From: Rhizomys pruinosus | Taxonomy: Eukaryota > Chordata > Mammalia > Rodentia > Spalacidae | DNA length: 64,000 nt | Direction: 5' to 3' | NCBI GenBank assembly: GCA_009823505.1 | Contig: VZQC01006589.1 | Coordinates: forward strand, 6,686,174 to 6,750,173 | Shown here: positions 24,541 to 34,648 of the stretch, in pieces | Layout: each line of letters begins with the position of its first letter | Position numbering within the stretch: position 1 is the first letter of the stretch | Made by a program: the position numbers and the translations under genes | Notes under the pieces: generated by a model | Told to the model about the DNA's origin: nothing | The model's input: only the letters and a program-made list of their open reading frames with translations | The model's database searches: none

Positions 24541-24668
24541 ATGGCCTTTGTGAATTTAAGGATTTTTTCCCCTAAGTCTGTGACAAAATTCATAGGGATT
24601 TTAATTGGGATTGCATTGAAGCTGTATGTAAATTTGGGTAGGATTTTCACTATATTAATTCTTACAAT
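24541..24668 (-). mobile_element. Inverted 5' segment of a LINE-1 (twin-priming type)
   Basis: Antisense ORF2 ('tttaattgggattgcattga', the reverse of the 'FNAIPI' coding stretch). It joins at about 24669 to sense ORF2 that resumes only a few codons downstream. This arrangement is the hallmark of 5' inversion during L1 insertion. Confidence 0.65.
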
Positions 24669-25350
24669 CCCGAATAGCCAAAGTAACCCTGAGCAAAAGA
24701 AATTATATTACAAGGGCTATAGTCATAAACACAGCCTGCTACTGGAACAAAAACAGACTGGTAGATCAACTGAACAAAATTGAAGATCCAAACTTGAGCA
24801 CATACAATTTCAGTCACCTCATATTTGCCAAAGGGGCCAAGAATTTTCAATGGAAGAAAGACAGCATCTTCAGCAAAACTGGATCACCACTTGTAGAAAA
24901 ATAAGATTAAACCCCTACCTCTCACCCTGAATAAAAATCAACTCCAAATCAATCACAGTTCTAAATGTGAAACCCCAAACTCTGAAGGTGATAGAAGAAA
25001 ATGTTGGCAGCAACCTACAAGACATAGGTGTAGGATAAGACTTTCTATATTAGACAGCAGCCACACTGGAAATAAGGTTGACAATGGACAACTGAGACCC
25101 CATTAAATTCAAAAGCTTCTGTACCAGGAAAGAAACAATCAGTGAAGTGAAGAAAAAACCCACAGAGTGGGAGGAAACATTCACCAGTGATACATCTGAC
25201 AGAGCATTAACATTCACAATATATAAATTACTCAAAAAACAAAGGATCAAGTAAACAAATGACCCAATCAAAAGATGGAGTAAAGAGCTGAACAAGCACT
25301 TCAAAAATGAAGAAGTAAAGATGGCTGAGAAACTTCTTAAAATGTGTTCA
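24669..25350 (+). mobile_element. LINE-1 ORF2 C-terminal half, part 1 (decayed)
   Basis: Sense L1 ORF2 from the 'RIAKVTL'-like region through the '[15 protein letters not shown]' stretch to the 'KMAEKL' codons just before the B2. Frameshifts and stops throughout. The same stretch occurs at 45986-46497 and in part at 32747-33058. Confidence 0.85.
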
Positions 25351-25598
25351 GGGCTGGAGAGATAGCCTAGCAGTTAGGTCGCCGACTGCTCTTGCAGAAG
25401 ACCCAGGTTTGATCCCCAGCACCCACATAGCGGCTGAGAAACGTCTGTAACTCCAATTCCAGGAGAACTCCAGTTCCAGGGGAATCTGACGCCCTCTTCT
25501 GACCTCCGCAGCATTGCACAACACGGGTGCACAAACCTCCATGCAGACAGTACATTCATACACATAAATAAAATAAAATAAAATAAAATAAAATTTTA
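25351..25598 (+). mobile_element. B2-type SINE in L1, with 12-bp TSD
   Basis: Full SINE starting 'gggctggagagatagcctag' and ending in a (AAAAT)n tail. TSD AAAATGTGTTCA at 25339-25350 and 25599-25610. Carries the 17-bp internal duplication. The three overlapping minus frames at 25348-25617 are antisense SINE, not genes. Confidence 0.93.
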
Positions 25599-25610
25599 AA
25601 AATGTGTTCA

Positions 25611-26030
25611 ATGTCACTAATAATTAAGGAAATGCAAATTAAAAGCACTTTAAGATTTTATCTTACCCCAGTAAGACTGGCTATGATCAAGCAAACAAAT
25701 GATACCAAATGCTGGAGAGTTTGTGGGGAAAAGGGAATACTCATTCACTGATGGTGGGAATGCAAACTCATGCAGCCCCCATGGAAAGCAGTGTGGAGAA
25801 CCCTTAAAAGTCTCAAAATGAACCTACCCATCTGACTGAGTCATAACACTCATGGCTATATACCTCCAAGACTCATCCTGTTGCAGAGATAAGTGCACAA
25901 CCAGGTTTACTACAGCTCTATTTACAATAGTGAAGAGCTAGAAGAAAAGTGTCCCTCAAACAATAAGTGAATAAAGATGTGGTACAACTACACAATGGAA
26001 TTCAATCGGAGGTAAAGAAAGACAGACATC
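25611..26030 (+). mobile_element. LINE-1 ORF2 C-terminus, part 2
   Basis: Continues the L1 after the B2: 'gatggtgggaatgcaaactc', 'ccatggaaagcagtgtggag' and a 'gtggtacaactacacaatgg' block (the 'MWYIYTVE' region). Stops at the first TSD copy of the composite retroposon (26014-26030). Confidence 0.88.
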
Positions 26031-26920
26031 CTATTTCCTTTTTCATTTAAGCAAAATATATTAATACAGGAGAGCTCTGATATCAGCAATGGATTATTCT
26101 ACCAAGGAGATATTTGCCAGGGGATCCAAGCCCCCATAAAATGTAAAGGCTTCTTGCCTGTAAACTGGGATACCTGCAAGAAGAGAGGTGATAAGGCCCT
26201 GCTTTCAAAGACCTGATGTAAGCATGGGAAAGATATATTGAGACCACACTTGCAAGGATACAGTTAGTCTCTGGAATATCAGAGAGTGTTACCAAAGGCC
26301 ACTAAACCAATAAAGCAAATATAGGTCTTGAGTCAAGCAAGACTTCTTCATCAGCACCAGCTGAACCTCACCTGCCTGGAAATACTGTGAAGCAGTGGCA
26401 GCCATATGTCTGTATATCCCAAATCTAATTGGCTATTAACTCTCTCCTTGGAGGAATAACCCACGGCTGATGCCACAAGCTTACATCCTCTGGTGGTTAG
26501 AAGATGTTATAAGCCACAGTAAGACCCTATCACATTTTACAGTAAAAACATAATTCATGGATTAACATACCATCCAAACATCTGTGTCTATACCAAGGTA
26601 ACCTACCATAACAATTAGTACTGTTTAAATAACTATACATCTAATTGCTTGTGGTTCATTAGTAGGATTGAAAGGTTATTCCTGGACAAACTGTCAGCCC
26701 ATGAAAGGAAACAGCCAGAATTGACCAGAGTCCAAAACGACAGCTCCAGAGAAAGTAGACTGTTTTGCCTCTCATTCACCTGTGCCCCTTTTCTCAGCCT
26801 AGGGAACAATCTGTGGAAGAGGGGGTGTGGTAGAATGTAAGGGCTGTGATTGGGGTGAATGGTGAAAGTACAGCAATATAGACTGGACACTTATTTGATC
26901 AACCTGATTGAACATACAAG

Positions 26921-26935
26921 CCCCCCCCCCCCCCC
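26921..26935. repeat. Poly(C) tract, 15 nt
   Basis: Fifteen uninterrupted C inside the composite retroposon. Confidence 0.95.
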
Positions 26936-27047
26936 GCTGGATGGTGGGACCCATGGGCTGTGTGGGTTTGGACACAACTGCAGGCAAATTGGTTTTACAT
27001 GAAGGATGCTTGTACTCATAAATTATTACTTATTGTTACAAAATGAA

Positions 27048-27145
27048 AAAAGAAGAAGGAGGAGGAGGAGGAGGAGGAGGAGGAGGAAGAGGAGGAGGAG
27101 GAGGAGGAGGAGAAGGAGAAGGAGAAGGAGGAGAAGGAGAAGAAC
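27048..27145. repeat. (GGA)n/(GAAGGA)n polypurine tract
   Basis: About 100 nt almost exclusively of purines, GGA units degenerating to GAAGGA. Similar tracts occur in rodent L1 3'UTRs. Confidence 0.92.
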
Positions 27146-27245
27146 AACAACAGAAAAGACTGCATCAAAGAACTGACTGAAATGGTGAATCTGGTGGGGT
27201 GGGGGGTAGGGAGGGGGACACGGGTCTAGATTTTATTTGTAATAT

Positions 27246-27480
27246 GGGGAGATGGCCTAGTGGTTAAGAGCGCCGACCGCTCTTACAGAGGACCCGGGTT
27301 CGATCCCCAGCACCCACATGGCGGCTGAGAACAGTCTGAAACTCCAATTCCAGGAGAACTCCAGTTCCAGGGGAATCCGAGACCCTCTTCTGACCTCCGC
27401 GGCGTTGCATGACACGGGTGCACAAACTTGCATGCAGACAGTACATTGATACACATACAGAAATAAATAAAAAAATTAAT
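27246..27480 (+). mobile_element. B2-type SINE at the 3' end of the composite retroposon
   Basis: Begins at 'ggggagatggcctagtggtt', lacking the first few SINE bases. Box B is intact and the 17-bp internal duplication is present. Ends in an AATAAATAAA tail that merges with the A/T-rich end of the whole unit. No separate TSD found. Confidence 0.88.
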
Positions 27481-27558
27481 AAAAAAATTATCAAAAATAT
27501 ATATGAAACAATAAATAAATAAAATTTAAAAATATATTAAAAAAGAAAGACAGACATC

Positions 27559-28010
27559 TTGAAATTTGCAGGTAAATGGATAGAACTAGAAGACATGCTA
27601 AGTGAAGTAACACAGTTCCAGAAAAACAAAGGACATATGCTGTCGTTCTTTTGTGGATCCTAGCACCAAATCCTTTTTTGTATTTTTTTCTTTTTTAGTA
27701 AATATAATACCCGATACCACTAAAAAAATAGCACATTAAAACATACATCAACATGCTAGGTAATTTAGGAGTGTAAAGTAATATTTCATTTTTACTTGCA
27801 TGCAACTCTACTGGTAAAAAGTAAGTCCCTAAACATGTTTTAGAATTAAGCAATAGTTTATTTTCAGACATCGTAATTTGCATATATGTGTGGAGTGTAT
27901 ACATGCATACTTTGGAGCAGTATAAAATTAAAGGGAACGATGACAACAACAACAAAATACATGTTCCAAGAACTGACTGAAACAGTATCATATATGCATT
28001 TGACACAAAT
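27559..28010 (+). mobile_element. LINE-1 ORF2 end and 3'UTR, part 3
   Basis: Resumes the interrupted L1 with 'gaaatttgcaggtaaatgga' and 'catgctaagtgaagtaacac', followed by an A/T-rich 3'UTR including 'gtataaaattaaagggaacg' and 'ccaagaactgactgaaacag'. Parallel blocks occur at 34060-34240 and, reversed, at 42760-43080. Confidence 0.8.
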
Positions 28011-28783
28011 CTTTTAATTTATCAGAATTCACTTATAAAATATTAAAGTTAACAATAATACAGTGCTATTTTTATATTGTTTGTTTTGGGCAGGACCACA
28101 GGCATTTGCTGAAATTCATTTTCATCCATTTTTAATGCTTAAAACCTGACCATATATGTGCAGCTGGAGAGCGAGTGTGCAGAACTGTGCATAGAGCCTG
28201 TGTGCAGAACTCAGAACACTATTCTCTTAGGTACTCCAGATTTCCCTGAATGGCTTCCAGGTTCTGGGGTTGCCCAAGATGTTGTCTGTTAATTTAAAAC
28301 TAGAGAGACCTTCTCTTCAGGTTCTAGGCAAATAAGGAGTAGTCTTCATGTCCTCATTACCCCACTAGGAACTGCTCATTTCAGTTAGACAAAGCCCTGG
28401 GCAGGCCTTTCCATATTTTTTATCTCCAGTTTCTGCTCCCTTGGTCAGAGTTCAGTGACTGTGTTCAGGGAAACCTCATGCTTATAAGCATGCAAAGTGC
28501 TGTCTACAGCATAAGAATCCAGCAGGAGCCCTCCCTACACCAGATGAGTTTTTTCTGTGAGTGTAATTTCAGTTTCATTTTCTTGTTTTTTTTTAATTAA
28601 TTTATTCATTTGTTTTTTTATTTTGATTTTCTTAATATAAACAAAATGCTATTTTTCTTGATTACCAGAAAATATGGACAATACAAAATTTATTTTTCTT
28701 CTATGAATGATCTACTCATATGCTGCTCCCTTTAAATCAGAGTGTATGGTCTCCATTTTAGGTGTTTGCATGTTAGTTTGTTA
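28011..28783. other. Unassigned sequence
   Basis: The first part ('tgttttgggcaggaccacag') may still belong to the L1 3'UTR. The rest is unique AT-rich DNA. Confidence 0.45.
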
Positions 28784-28880
28784 GCTCTGTGTGGTGTATT
28801 CAGCTCTAATCCCAGCACTCAGAAGACAGAGGCAGGAGGGTCACAAGTTCAACCCAGAATGGTCTAGAGAGTAAATTTAA
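28784..28880 (+). mobile_element. B1 SINE fragment, forward
   Basis: 'tctaatcccagcactcagaa' and 'gacagaggcaggagggtcac' followed by 'agttcaacccagaatggtct'. A 5'-part-only, diverged B1. Confidence 0.7.
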
Positions 28881-28935
28881 TAGGAAACAAACCATATTTA
28901 AAAAGACATATTAGTGAAATATTCTCAACCTCCCT

Positions 28936-28936
28936 G

Positions 28937-28978
<42 letters not shown>

Positions 28979-29231
28979 TGTTAAATGCACATGTTAGAGG
29001 GGGAGTGGATGCTTGGACATGTTCATATGCAGGCCAAGCATATGAGAACTCCTTATTTCAGTTATTTCAGTTATGCTGGCTGGCCATGAACCTCTGGGAT
29101 CCAGCAGTCCCTGCCTCCGACTCCTACGTTTCCTGCTACAGCAGCCTTCTTTTATTGGGGTGTGGGCATCTCAGTGCAGGTTTCTATGCCTGTACAGCAA
29201 GTACTTTACCCACTGAACCATCTTACCTGCC
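28936..29231 (-). mobile_element. B4-type SINE with (GT)n
   Basis: A (GT)n run (28938-28977; the AC tail on the minus strand), then 'tgctggctggccatgaacct', 'gggatccagcagtccctgcc' and the terminal 'ttacccactgaaccatctta' block, the reversed 5' end of B4-type SINEs. The 106-codon plus frame 28939-29259 is read through this SINE. Confidence 0.7.
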
Positions 29232-29377
29232 AAGGCATTCTTTTTTAATGAGTTTTTAAAAATCTCATTTCTTATTTCTTGATTTTTGTTTGGGAGTTCT
29301 CTTTGTAGACACAATAAATATATAATAAAGAAACATGGTCATTAATTATATAATTAAATAAAATACAAGTTATAGAT

Positions 29378-29512
29378 TTTTCTTTAAGACATGATCTTTT
29401 TATGTAGTCTAACTGGTCTGGACTTCACTATGTAGCTGAGGCTGGACTCAGACTCAAAAATCTTTGTGTTTCAGCTTCATCATTACTGGGATAAGTGTGT
29501 AATCCACCTTTT
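29378..29512 (-). mobile_element. Old B1 SINE
   Basis: Reversed B1 remnant: 'ctttaagacatgatcttttt', 'ctatgtagctgaggctggac' and 'actgggataagtgtgtaatc'. High divergence. Confidence 0.65.
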
Positions 29513-29621
29513 CCAGCATTGTGATAGATTTTTTGTTATCAGAAATACCTGAAAAATCCTCACGGGATTTTTACTCGACCTTTCAAGTTAATAGACATGC
29601 TTAATACTTGATGTAACTTTT

Positions 29622-29769
29622 TTTTTTCTTTTTGAGTCAGGGTCTCCTGTAGCCCCAGCTATCCTGGAACTCACTCTGTAGACCAGGCTGGCCTTGAACT
29701 CACAAAGATCCGCCGGCCTCTGTCTCCCAGGTGCTAGGATTAAAGGCGTGTGCCACCACGCCTGGCCTC
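29622..29769 (-). mobile_element. B1 SINE, full length, with 12-bp TSD
   Basis: Low-divergence reversed B1 from poly(T) to 'gtgccaccacgcctggcc'. TSD GATGTAACTTTT at 29610-29621 and 29770-29781. Confidence 0.94.
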
Positions 29770-29781
29770 GATGTAACTTTT

Positions 29782-31128
29782 AATGCAGTCCATGATATGT
29801 CTAAAACTTTGCTTTTAGGAATAAACTTAAGAACATCACTGTGTCCTCAAGTTGAAGGTTTGGAGTTGTGTCTTTGTATGCTCACCTATGTACTGCTTAA
29901 TATGTTGTTTTATTATTTCTTATATTTCCATTTCATTATCTCTGATTACTTAGAATGAAGACCTTAGAGAAAAAATAACTTAATTAATGTCCATAACAAG
30001 TTGACAATATGAAGCAAAATACACTCTTAGTGATAATTCCCTATCCGGTAATTCATCCTTTCTTCTAGGTTTGTTTTCATAATTATGGTTTCATCATTTC
30101 TAATGAGCTGTCAATTTTTTATGCAAATTAAGTGGAACAGACATTAAGGGACTTGTATTAGAGTCCTGAAACTTGTGCTTGGATTCTATGAGACATTTGT
30201 GACCCTTGCAATCTATTCCCAAATGGACCAAAATGGGGCCTGCTCTTTAACCTCTTTATCTGTACTAAATCTTTCCATATAAGGGAAATATATAAATGTA
30301 ATTTTAATACTTACATAGAAGTTTATAAATTTTGTGTTTTATAATGTTTTGCATCTGCTGTCACAATTAATCTTTTAACTATGATAAAGCCTGGTATTCC
30401 GGTCGATAGGTCGATAGTCATTATCTGAAGAGCATCTATACACCCCCCTTCCCCGTATCTAACATGTCAGCCTATTTTCAGTCACAGATGGCTCTCAACA
30501 CTAATTGCTTCCTGCTTCTGATTCTCTCACCAGTACTGACTTCAGGTGTGAGCTCCAGGTATGGACATGACTTCCTGGACTCCCTGTTGAACTTATAGAA
30601 GGATATAAGTCAGATGATTTATATTTTACAGGTGAAAAACAGAACTTAACTTGTGAATGGAGCACAAGGAAATCAAACCATGAGTGAGGGACACATACAA
30701 TGCCATGGAAATTATCTTTTAATAATTCAGGATATTCATATGCAATAAAATTATGGCATTCTTTATTTTGTTCCTGAAATATCTACACTAGCTTCTAAGC
30801 TAAAAAATGACAGAATAAAACTCACAGAAAAGTAACTCTAATAAAATGTTAGAATATTTATAAGGCTTAAGGGAATGGCTTATACCTTGTGCTAAAGGAA
30901 ACATTATACAATTTTTCCTAACTATATATAACACAAAACAGCCAACAGAAGCATTTGATTTGGGAGAAAATAAAGGTTGGTAATTTATGATGAAAAATAT
31001 CAGAAGGTGTGTGACAGCCACTTACTAAGTGTTACAAAGAGAAGATGACAACTTCTATTAAAAAATAAATACTGTCATGTCTACCAAGCACCAACAATGA
31101 CGTGTGCTTATATAAAAGAGCACTAGTA
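29782..31128. other. Unassigned AT-rich unique sequence
   Basis: No gene or repeat recognised in about 1.3 kb. Confidence 0.55.
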
Positions 31129-31537
31129 TGCTGGTTAGTTTTTGTTAACTTGGCACAAACTACAGTGACAGGGATGAGGCAATCTGAACTGAGGAGTTTC
31201 CCACAATAGACTGGCCTATGGACATGTCCACAGGGTGTTTTCTTGATGGGCAATTGGTGTGGGAGGGCACAGGCCACTGTGCCATCCCCAGACAGTACCA
31301 TCCCTGGGCAGCTGGCCCTGGATGTTTAAGAAATATAACTGAGCAATCAGGGGAAGCAAACTAGTAAACAAGATTCCTCCATGGTCAGTTCCTGCTTGGA
31401 GTTCCTGTCCTGATTTCCTTCAGTGATGAAATGTTACACAGAACTTAAGGTAAAATAAAAACTTGCCTCCCCAACTTAGTTTTGGCCTTGGTGTTTATTC
31501 ACAGCAACAGAAAATAAAGAGACCAACTAACTAAGCA
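31129..31537 (+). mobile_element. MaLR/ERVL-type LTR
   Basis: Begins TGCTGGTTAGTTTTTGTTAAC and ends CAACTAACTAAGCA. Inside are 'cttgatgggcaattggtgtg', 'ctgtcctgatttccttcagt' and a polyadenylation-type 'taaaataaaaacttgcctcc'. It is the forward version of the LTRs at 18443, 19942 and 59718. No internal region adjoins and no clear TSD is seen. Confidence 0.68.
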
Positions 31538-32399
31538 GGCATAATGTTAGCTGAAACACCAAAGAAACAATATGGAATTAAGAACATAATATTATATCTG
31601 CAGGAAGGAATTATAGATACAGGGAGGGGGCACTTCAATACTTCAGAACCAATTTCATGGTATATACAAATGACTTGAAAAAAAATATATATGCCAGACT
31701 TGTTTCTTTATAAACTGTAATGCTCAATATGTGGGCTAGGTACAGGTGTGTGAACATACCAGTATGGAACCATGGAGGAATGATGTTAAAGAAGGCTGGA
31801 TCATCACAGACACAGCACAGAGTGAGAAAACTCATGTTTGAATGCAGCAAACAGGACTTCAAACAGCAGGTTCACTTGGTCTGGAGACATTGGTACTGTG
31901 AACCTCTGGATCTTGGGTTCTGGGAATTTATACTAACGGTAATAAAATCATCAGAGATGTACAATAAAGAGATGAGCTCAGAGGCATTTCAGAACCATCA
32001 CTCTTAAGGGTATTAGAGAAAACATATTAAACAGGTGGAATAGAAGTCTTGCCTTCAAATTCAGTGGTTATTCAGTAGGGACTGATAAGCCCATGGAAAA
32101 ATAGCTGAAGTATTGTTTAAGGAGGTGTATAGTCCAAGTTAATGAATAAAAGATTGCATACATGTTAGTGAAAGTAGCAGTCAAGGGTAACCCCAAAGTG
32201 TCTTGCCTGGTTGAAAACTGGAAGTAAGGAAATATAAACAGTATGTTGAATTTTGAGGAAACATTTTCTTTATTAAATTTAGAACAGGGTGATTAAGCTT
32301 AATTAACAATGACAAAATAGAAAGTCTGTAAGAGAAAAATATGGTAGGTGAATACAAAGAAATCATTTTCTGGGCACCACAGGCCAGTGGCTTTGAAGG
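31538..32399. other. Unassigned AT-rich unique sequence
   Basis: No gene or repeat recognised. A 95-codon plus frame (31720-32007) has no recognisable features. Confidence 0.5.
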
Positions 32400-32746
32400 C
32401 CAGCAGAAGACCTGTGGAAGCCCCACAAACACAGAGATCAAGCTTAGAGGACAGAGGGGGCAAGAAGCCCCAGCCCTAGCTGAGGATCTATGGACAACCG
32501 ATAGCTGCTAGGAGGAGGATAATCAGTTTTCCTTAAATTCATGACATTAGGTAGGTTATTCTGGCTCCTGGCTATTGTCCCACACTAAAAAGCATTGGAG
32601 GAACTCAAATCAGACTGGCTAGTCCTTTCAAAAAAGAATAGAAGCCAACAAATGAGGAGGTAGTAAGGTGGCAGTGGGTCTGAGAGGACATGGGGCAGAG
32701 GTCTGAATGTGATCAAAATATGGTGTGTTCATCTCTCAAAGAATCA
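32400..32746 (+). mobile_element. LINE-1 3'UTR end (older family)
   Basis: 'ccagccctagctgaggatct' followed by 'ggacaaccgatagctgctag', 'gtaggttattctggctcctg' and the terminal 'tgatcaaaatatggtgtgtt' with 'ctctcaaagaatc'. This is the forward counterpart of the block at 1-265 and parallels 38100-38345. It abuts a younger L1. Confidence 0.68.
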
Positions 32747-33044
32747 AGACATAGGTGTAGGAAAAGACATTCTAAATCAAACAGCAGCTATGCAGGAAAT
32801 AATGTTAATGGTTGATAAATGTGACCTAATCAAACTAAAAAGTTTCTGTACAGCAAAATAAACAGTCAAGGAAGTGAAAAGAAAATCCACAGAGTGGGAG
32901 GAAACCTTTACTACTGATACATCTGACAAAGCATTAACATCCAGAATATATAAACTACTCAAAAAGACAACGAAAACAAATGACCTCTCAAAAGATGGAG
33001 TAAAGAGCTGAACAGAGACTTCACTAGTGAGGAAGTAAAGATGG
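32747..33044 (+). mobile_element. LINE-1 ORF2 segment (5'-truncated), part 1
   Basis: Starts at 'agacataggtgtaggaaaag' (the 'TGVGKD.LNQTAA' coding stretch) directly at the end of the preceding older L1, and runs to the B2 insertion. The reading frame is broken. Confidence 0.85.
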
Positions 33045-33058
33045 CTGAGAAACATCTT

Positions 33059-33330
33059 TTTTTTTTTTAAACAATCTTTTTTTTAATTTTTTTAATTAAT
33101 TTTATTTATTTCCGTATGTGTATGAATGTATTGTCTGCATGCAAGTTTGTGCACCCGTGTTGTGCAATGCCGCGGAGGTCAGAAGAGGGTGTCGGATTCC
33201 CCTGGAACTGGAGTTCTCCTGGAATTGGAGTTTCAGACGGTTCTTGGCCGCCATGTGGGTGCTGGGGATCGAACCCTGGTCCTCTGTAAGAGCGGTCGGC
33301 GCTCTTAGCCGCTAGGCCATCTCTCCAGCC
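33059..33330 (-). mobile_element. B2-type SINE in L1, with 14-bp TSD
   Basis: Poly(T), AT-rich tail, then the reversed SINE body ending 'ggccatctctccagcc'. TSD CTGAGAAACATCTT at 33045-33058 and 33331-33344. The 17-bp internal duplication is present. The plus frames at 33118-33315 are antisense SINE. Confidence 0.94.
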
Positions 33331-33344
33331 CTGAGAAACATCTT

Positions 33345-33790
33345 AAAAAGTGTTCAACATAGTTAATAATTAAGGAGATGCAAATTAAGACCACTCTAAG
33401 ATATCATTTCACTCCACTAAGACTTGCTAAGATCAAGAAAACAAAAGACACCAAATGCTGGCGAGGTTGTGGGAAAAGGGGAACAATCATCCACTGCTGG
33501 TGGGAATGTAAACTCATACAACCACTGTGGAAAGCAGTGTGGAGAACCCTTAAAAGACTCAAAATGAGCCTACCACCTGACCCAGTCATCTCACTCCTGG
33601 GTATATACTCACAAGACTCATCCTACTGCAAAGATACATGCACAGCCATGTTTATTGCAGTTCTCTTCACAATAGCAAAGAGCTGGAACCACCCTAAATG
33701 TCCCTCAACTGATGAGTGGATAACAAAAATGTGGTATATCTACACAGTGGAGTTCTGTGCAACTGTAAAGATGACATCATGAACTTTGCA
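33345..33790 (+). mobile_element. LINE-1 ORF2 C-terminus (134-codon open remnant)
   Basis: The frame 33378-33782 encodes the Cys-rich L1 ORF2 C-terminus: CWRGCGKRG and HCWWECK, then VWRTLKRLK, LLGIYSQ, MFIAVLFTIAKSWN and MWYIYTVE. It ends soon after, while ORF2-like coding continues in another frame (33716-33946). This is a degraded retrotransposon reverse-transcriptase polyprotein end, not a host gene. Confidence 0.9.
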
Positions 33791-34309
33791 GGTAAATGGA
33801 TGGAACTCGAAGCCGTTATGCTAAGTGAAGTAACAGTGACAGACAAAAGGGGGGGCATGGTTTCCCTCTATTTGTGGATGCTAACACCAAATCCCCAGTT
33901 GAAAGGCAAGCTGAGCAACGTTATCGTTATATTTCTTTTTATCTGAAACCAACTGTGCTCTTATAATGTGAATCTCTGAAAGTCTCTAGAATTGACCTAC
34001 CACTTGTTTTCAGACATGGTAATTACTGGGTATGGTTGGAAGACATGTATTCATACTTTAGAGTAATATAAAATTAAAGGGAAAATGTGAATGCCAAGCA
34101 TATTTTGGAATTAACATACAGTTTATTTTTGGAGATCATAATTTTGATATATACATGATGTTTATATAGGCATATTTTGGAGCAATACAAAGGGGAGGGA
34201 ACAATAACATTATAAGGACTGGGTCAAAGAACTGACTGATACAGTGAAATTCTGCCAAAAACAACAAGCCTCTGCAGAAAGGCTTGTTGTTTTGGGCAAA
34301 ATTACACTT
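33791..34309 (+). mobile_element. LINE-1 ORF2 end and 3'UTR
   Basis: 'gcaggtaaatggatggaact', 'gtttccctctatttgtggat' and then A/T-rich 3'UTR with 'tataaaattaaagggaaaat' and 'gggtcaaagaactgactgat'. It runs into the first CA block. Confidence 0.8.
34258..34293. repeat. Perfect 14-bp inverted repeat (hairpin)
   Basis: AAAACAACAAGCCT (34258-34271) and its exact reverse complement (34280-34293) around an 8-nt loop, CTGCAGAA. Not present at the equivalent place in the other L1 3'UTRs of the window. Confidence 0.9.
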
Positions 34310-34440
34310 CTGGCCTCTCAAGTACCTGTACACACACACACACACACACACACATGCACACGTGAGAACACACACACATCACACGTGCACACACCATGCA
34401 TGCACACACACATACTCACACCACATACACACAAAATACA
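34310..34440 (+). repeat. Interrupted (CA)n block, left copy of a duplication
   Basis: Starts 'acttctggcctctcaagtac' then 'ctgtacacac' and an interrupted CA tract with GTGAG, CATCACAC and CCATGCATG interruptions in the same order as at 35140-35265. Looks like the tail of the SINE type found at 34615-35330. Confidence 0.85.
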
Positions 34441-34575
34441 GAGGAAGATGCAAGACATGTACGGTAGAATGCATGAATTGGGGTGGGGTTGGGGGGCAGG
34501 TAGAGGAGGATGTGTCTAAATTGGACTGAAAGATGATGTATGAAATACACAAAATATCAATTAAAACAATAATAA
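34441..34575 (+). mobile_element. LINE-1 3'UTR terminal segment
   Basis: G-rich stretch ('gggtggggttggggggcagg') followed by 'tgtatgaaatacacaaaata' and an A-rich end, as expected at an L1 3' terminus. Confidence 0.6.
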
Positions 34576-34648
34576 TAAGTTAAAAGGAAAAAAATAAAAA
34601 AGAAACAGAAATAATGGAGGCAGGAAGCACGACAGCATTTAAGAGCAC

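Larger units (their letters stand above)
26031..27541 (+). mobile_element. Composite 1.5-kb retroposon with 17-bp TSD
   Basis: An insertion that cleanly splits the L1. Both flanks carry AAAGAAAGACAGACATC (26014-26030 and 27542-27558). Its parts in order are: about 890 bp of sequence I cannot classify; a run of 15 C (26921-26935); an unclassified stretch; a GGA-rich purine tract (27048-27145); a short L1 3'UTR-like stretch with a G-quadruplex motif (27160-27240); a B2 SINE (27246-27480); and an A/T-rich tail. The long TSD and tail indicate mobilisation by L1 enzymes. The 5' part may be a transduced or retroposed non-coding transcript. Confidence 0.7.

Noticed and set aside
33378..33782. 134-codon ORF as a possible host gene
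   Set aside because: Clear L1 ORF2 C-terminus (CWRGCG, HCWWECK, MWYIYT motifs).
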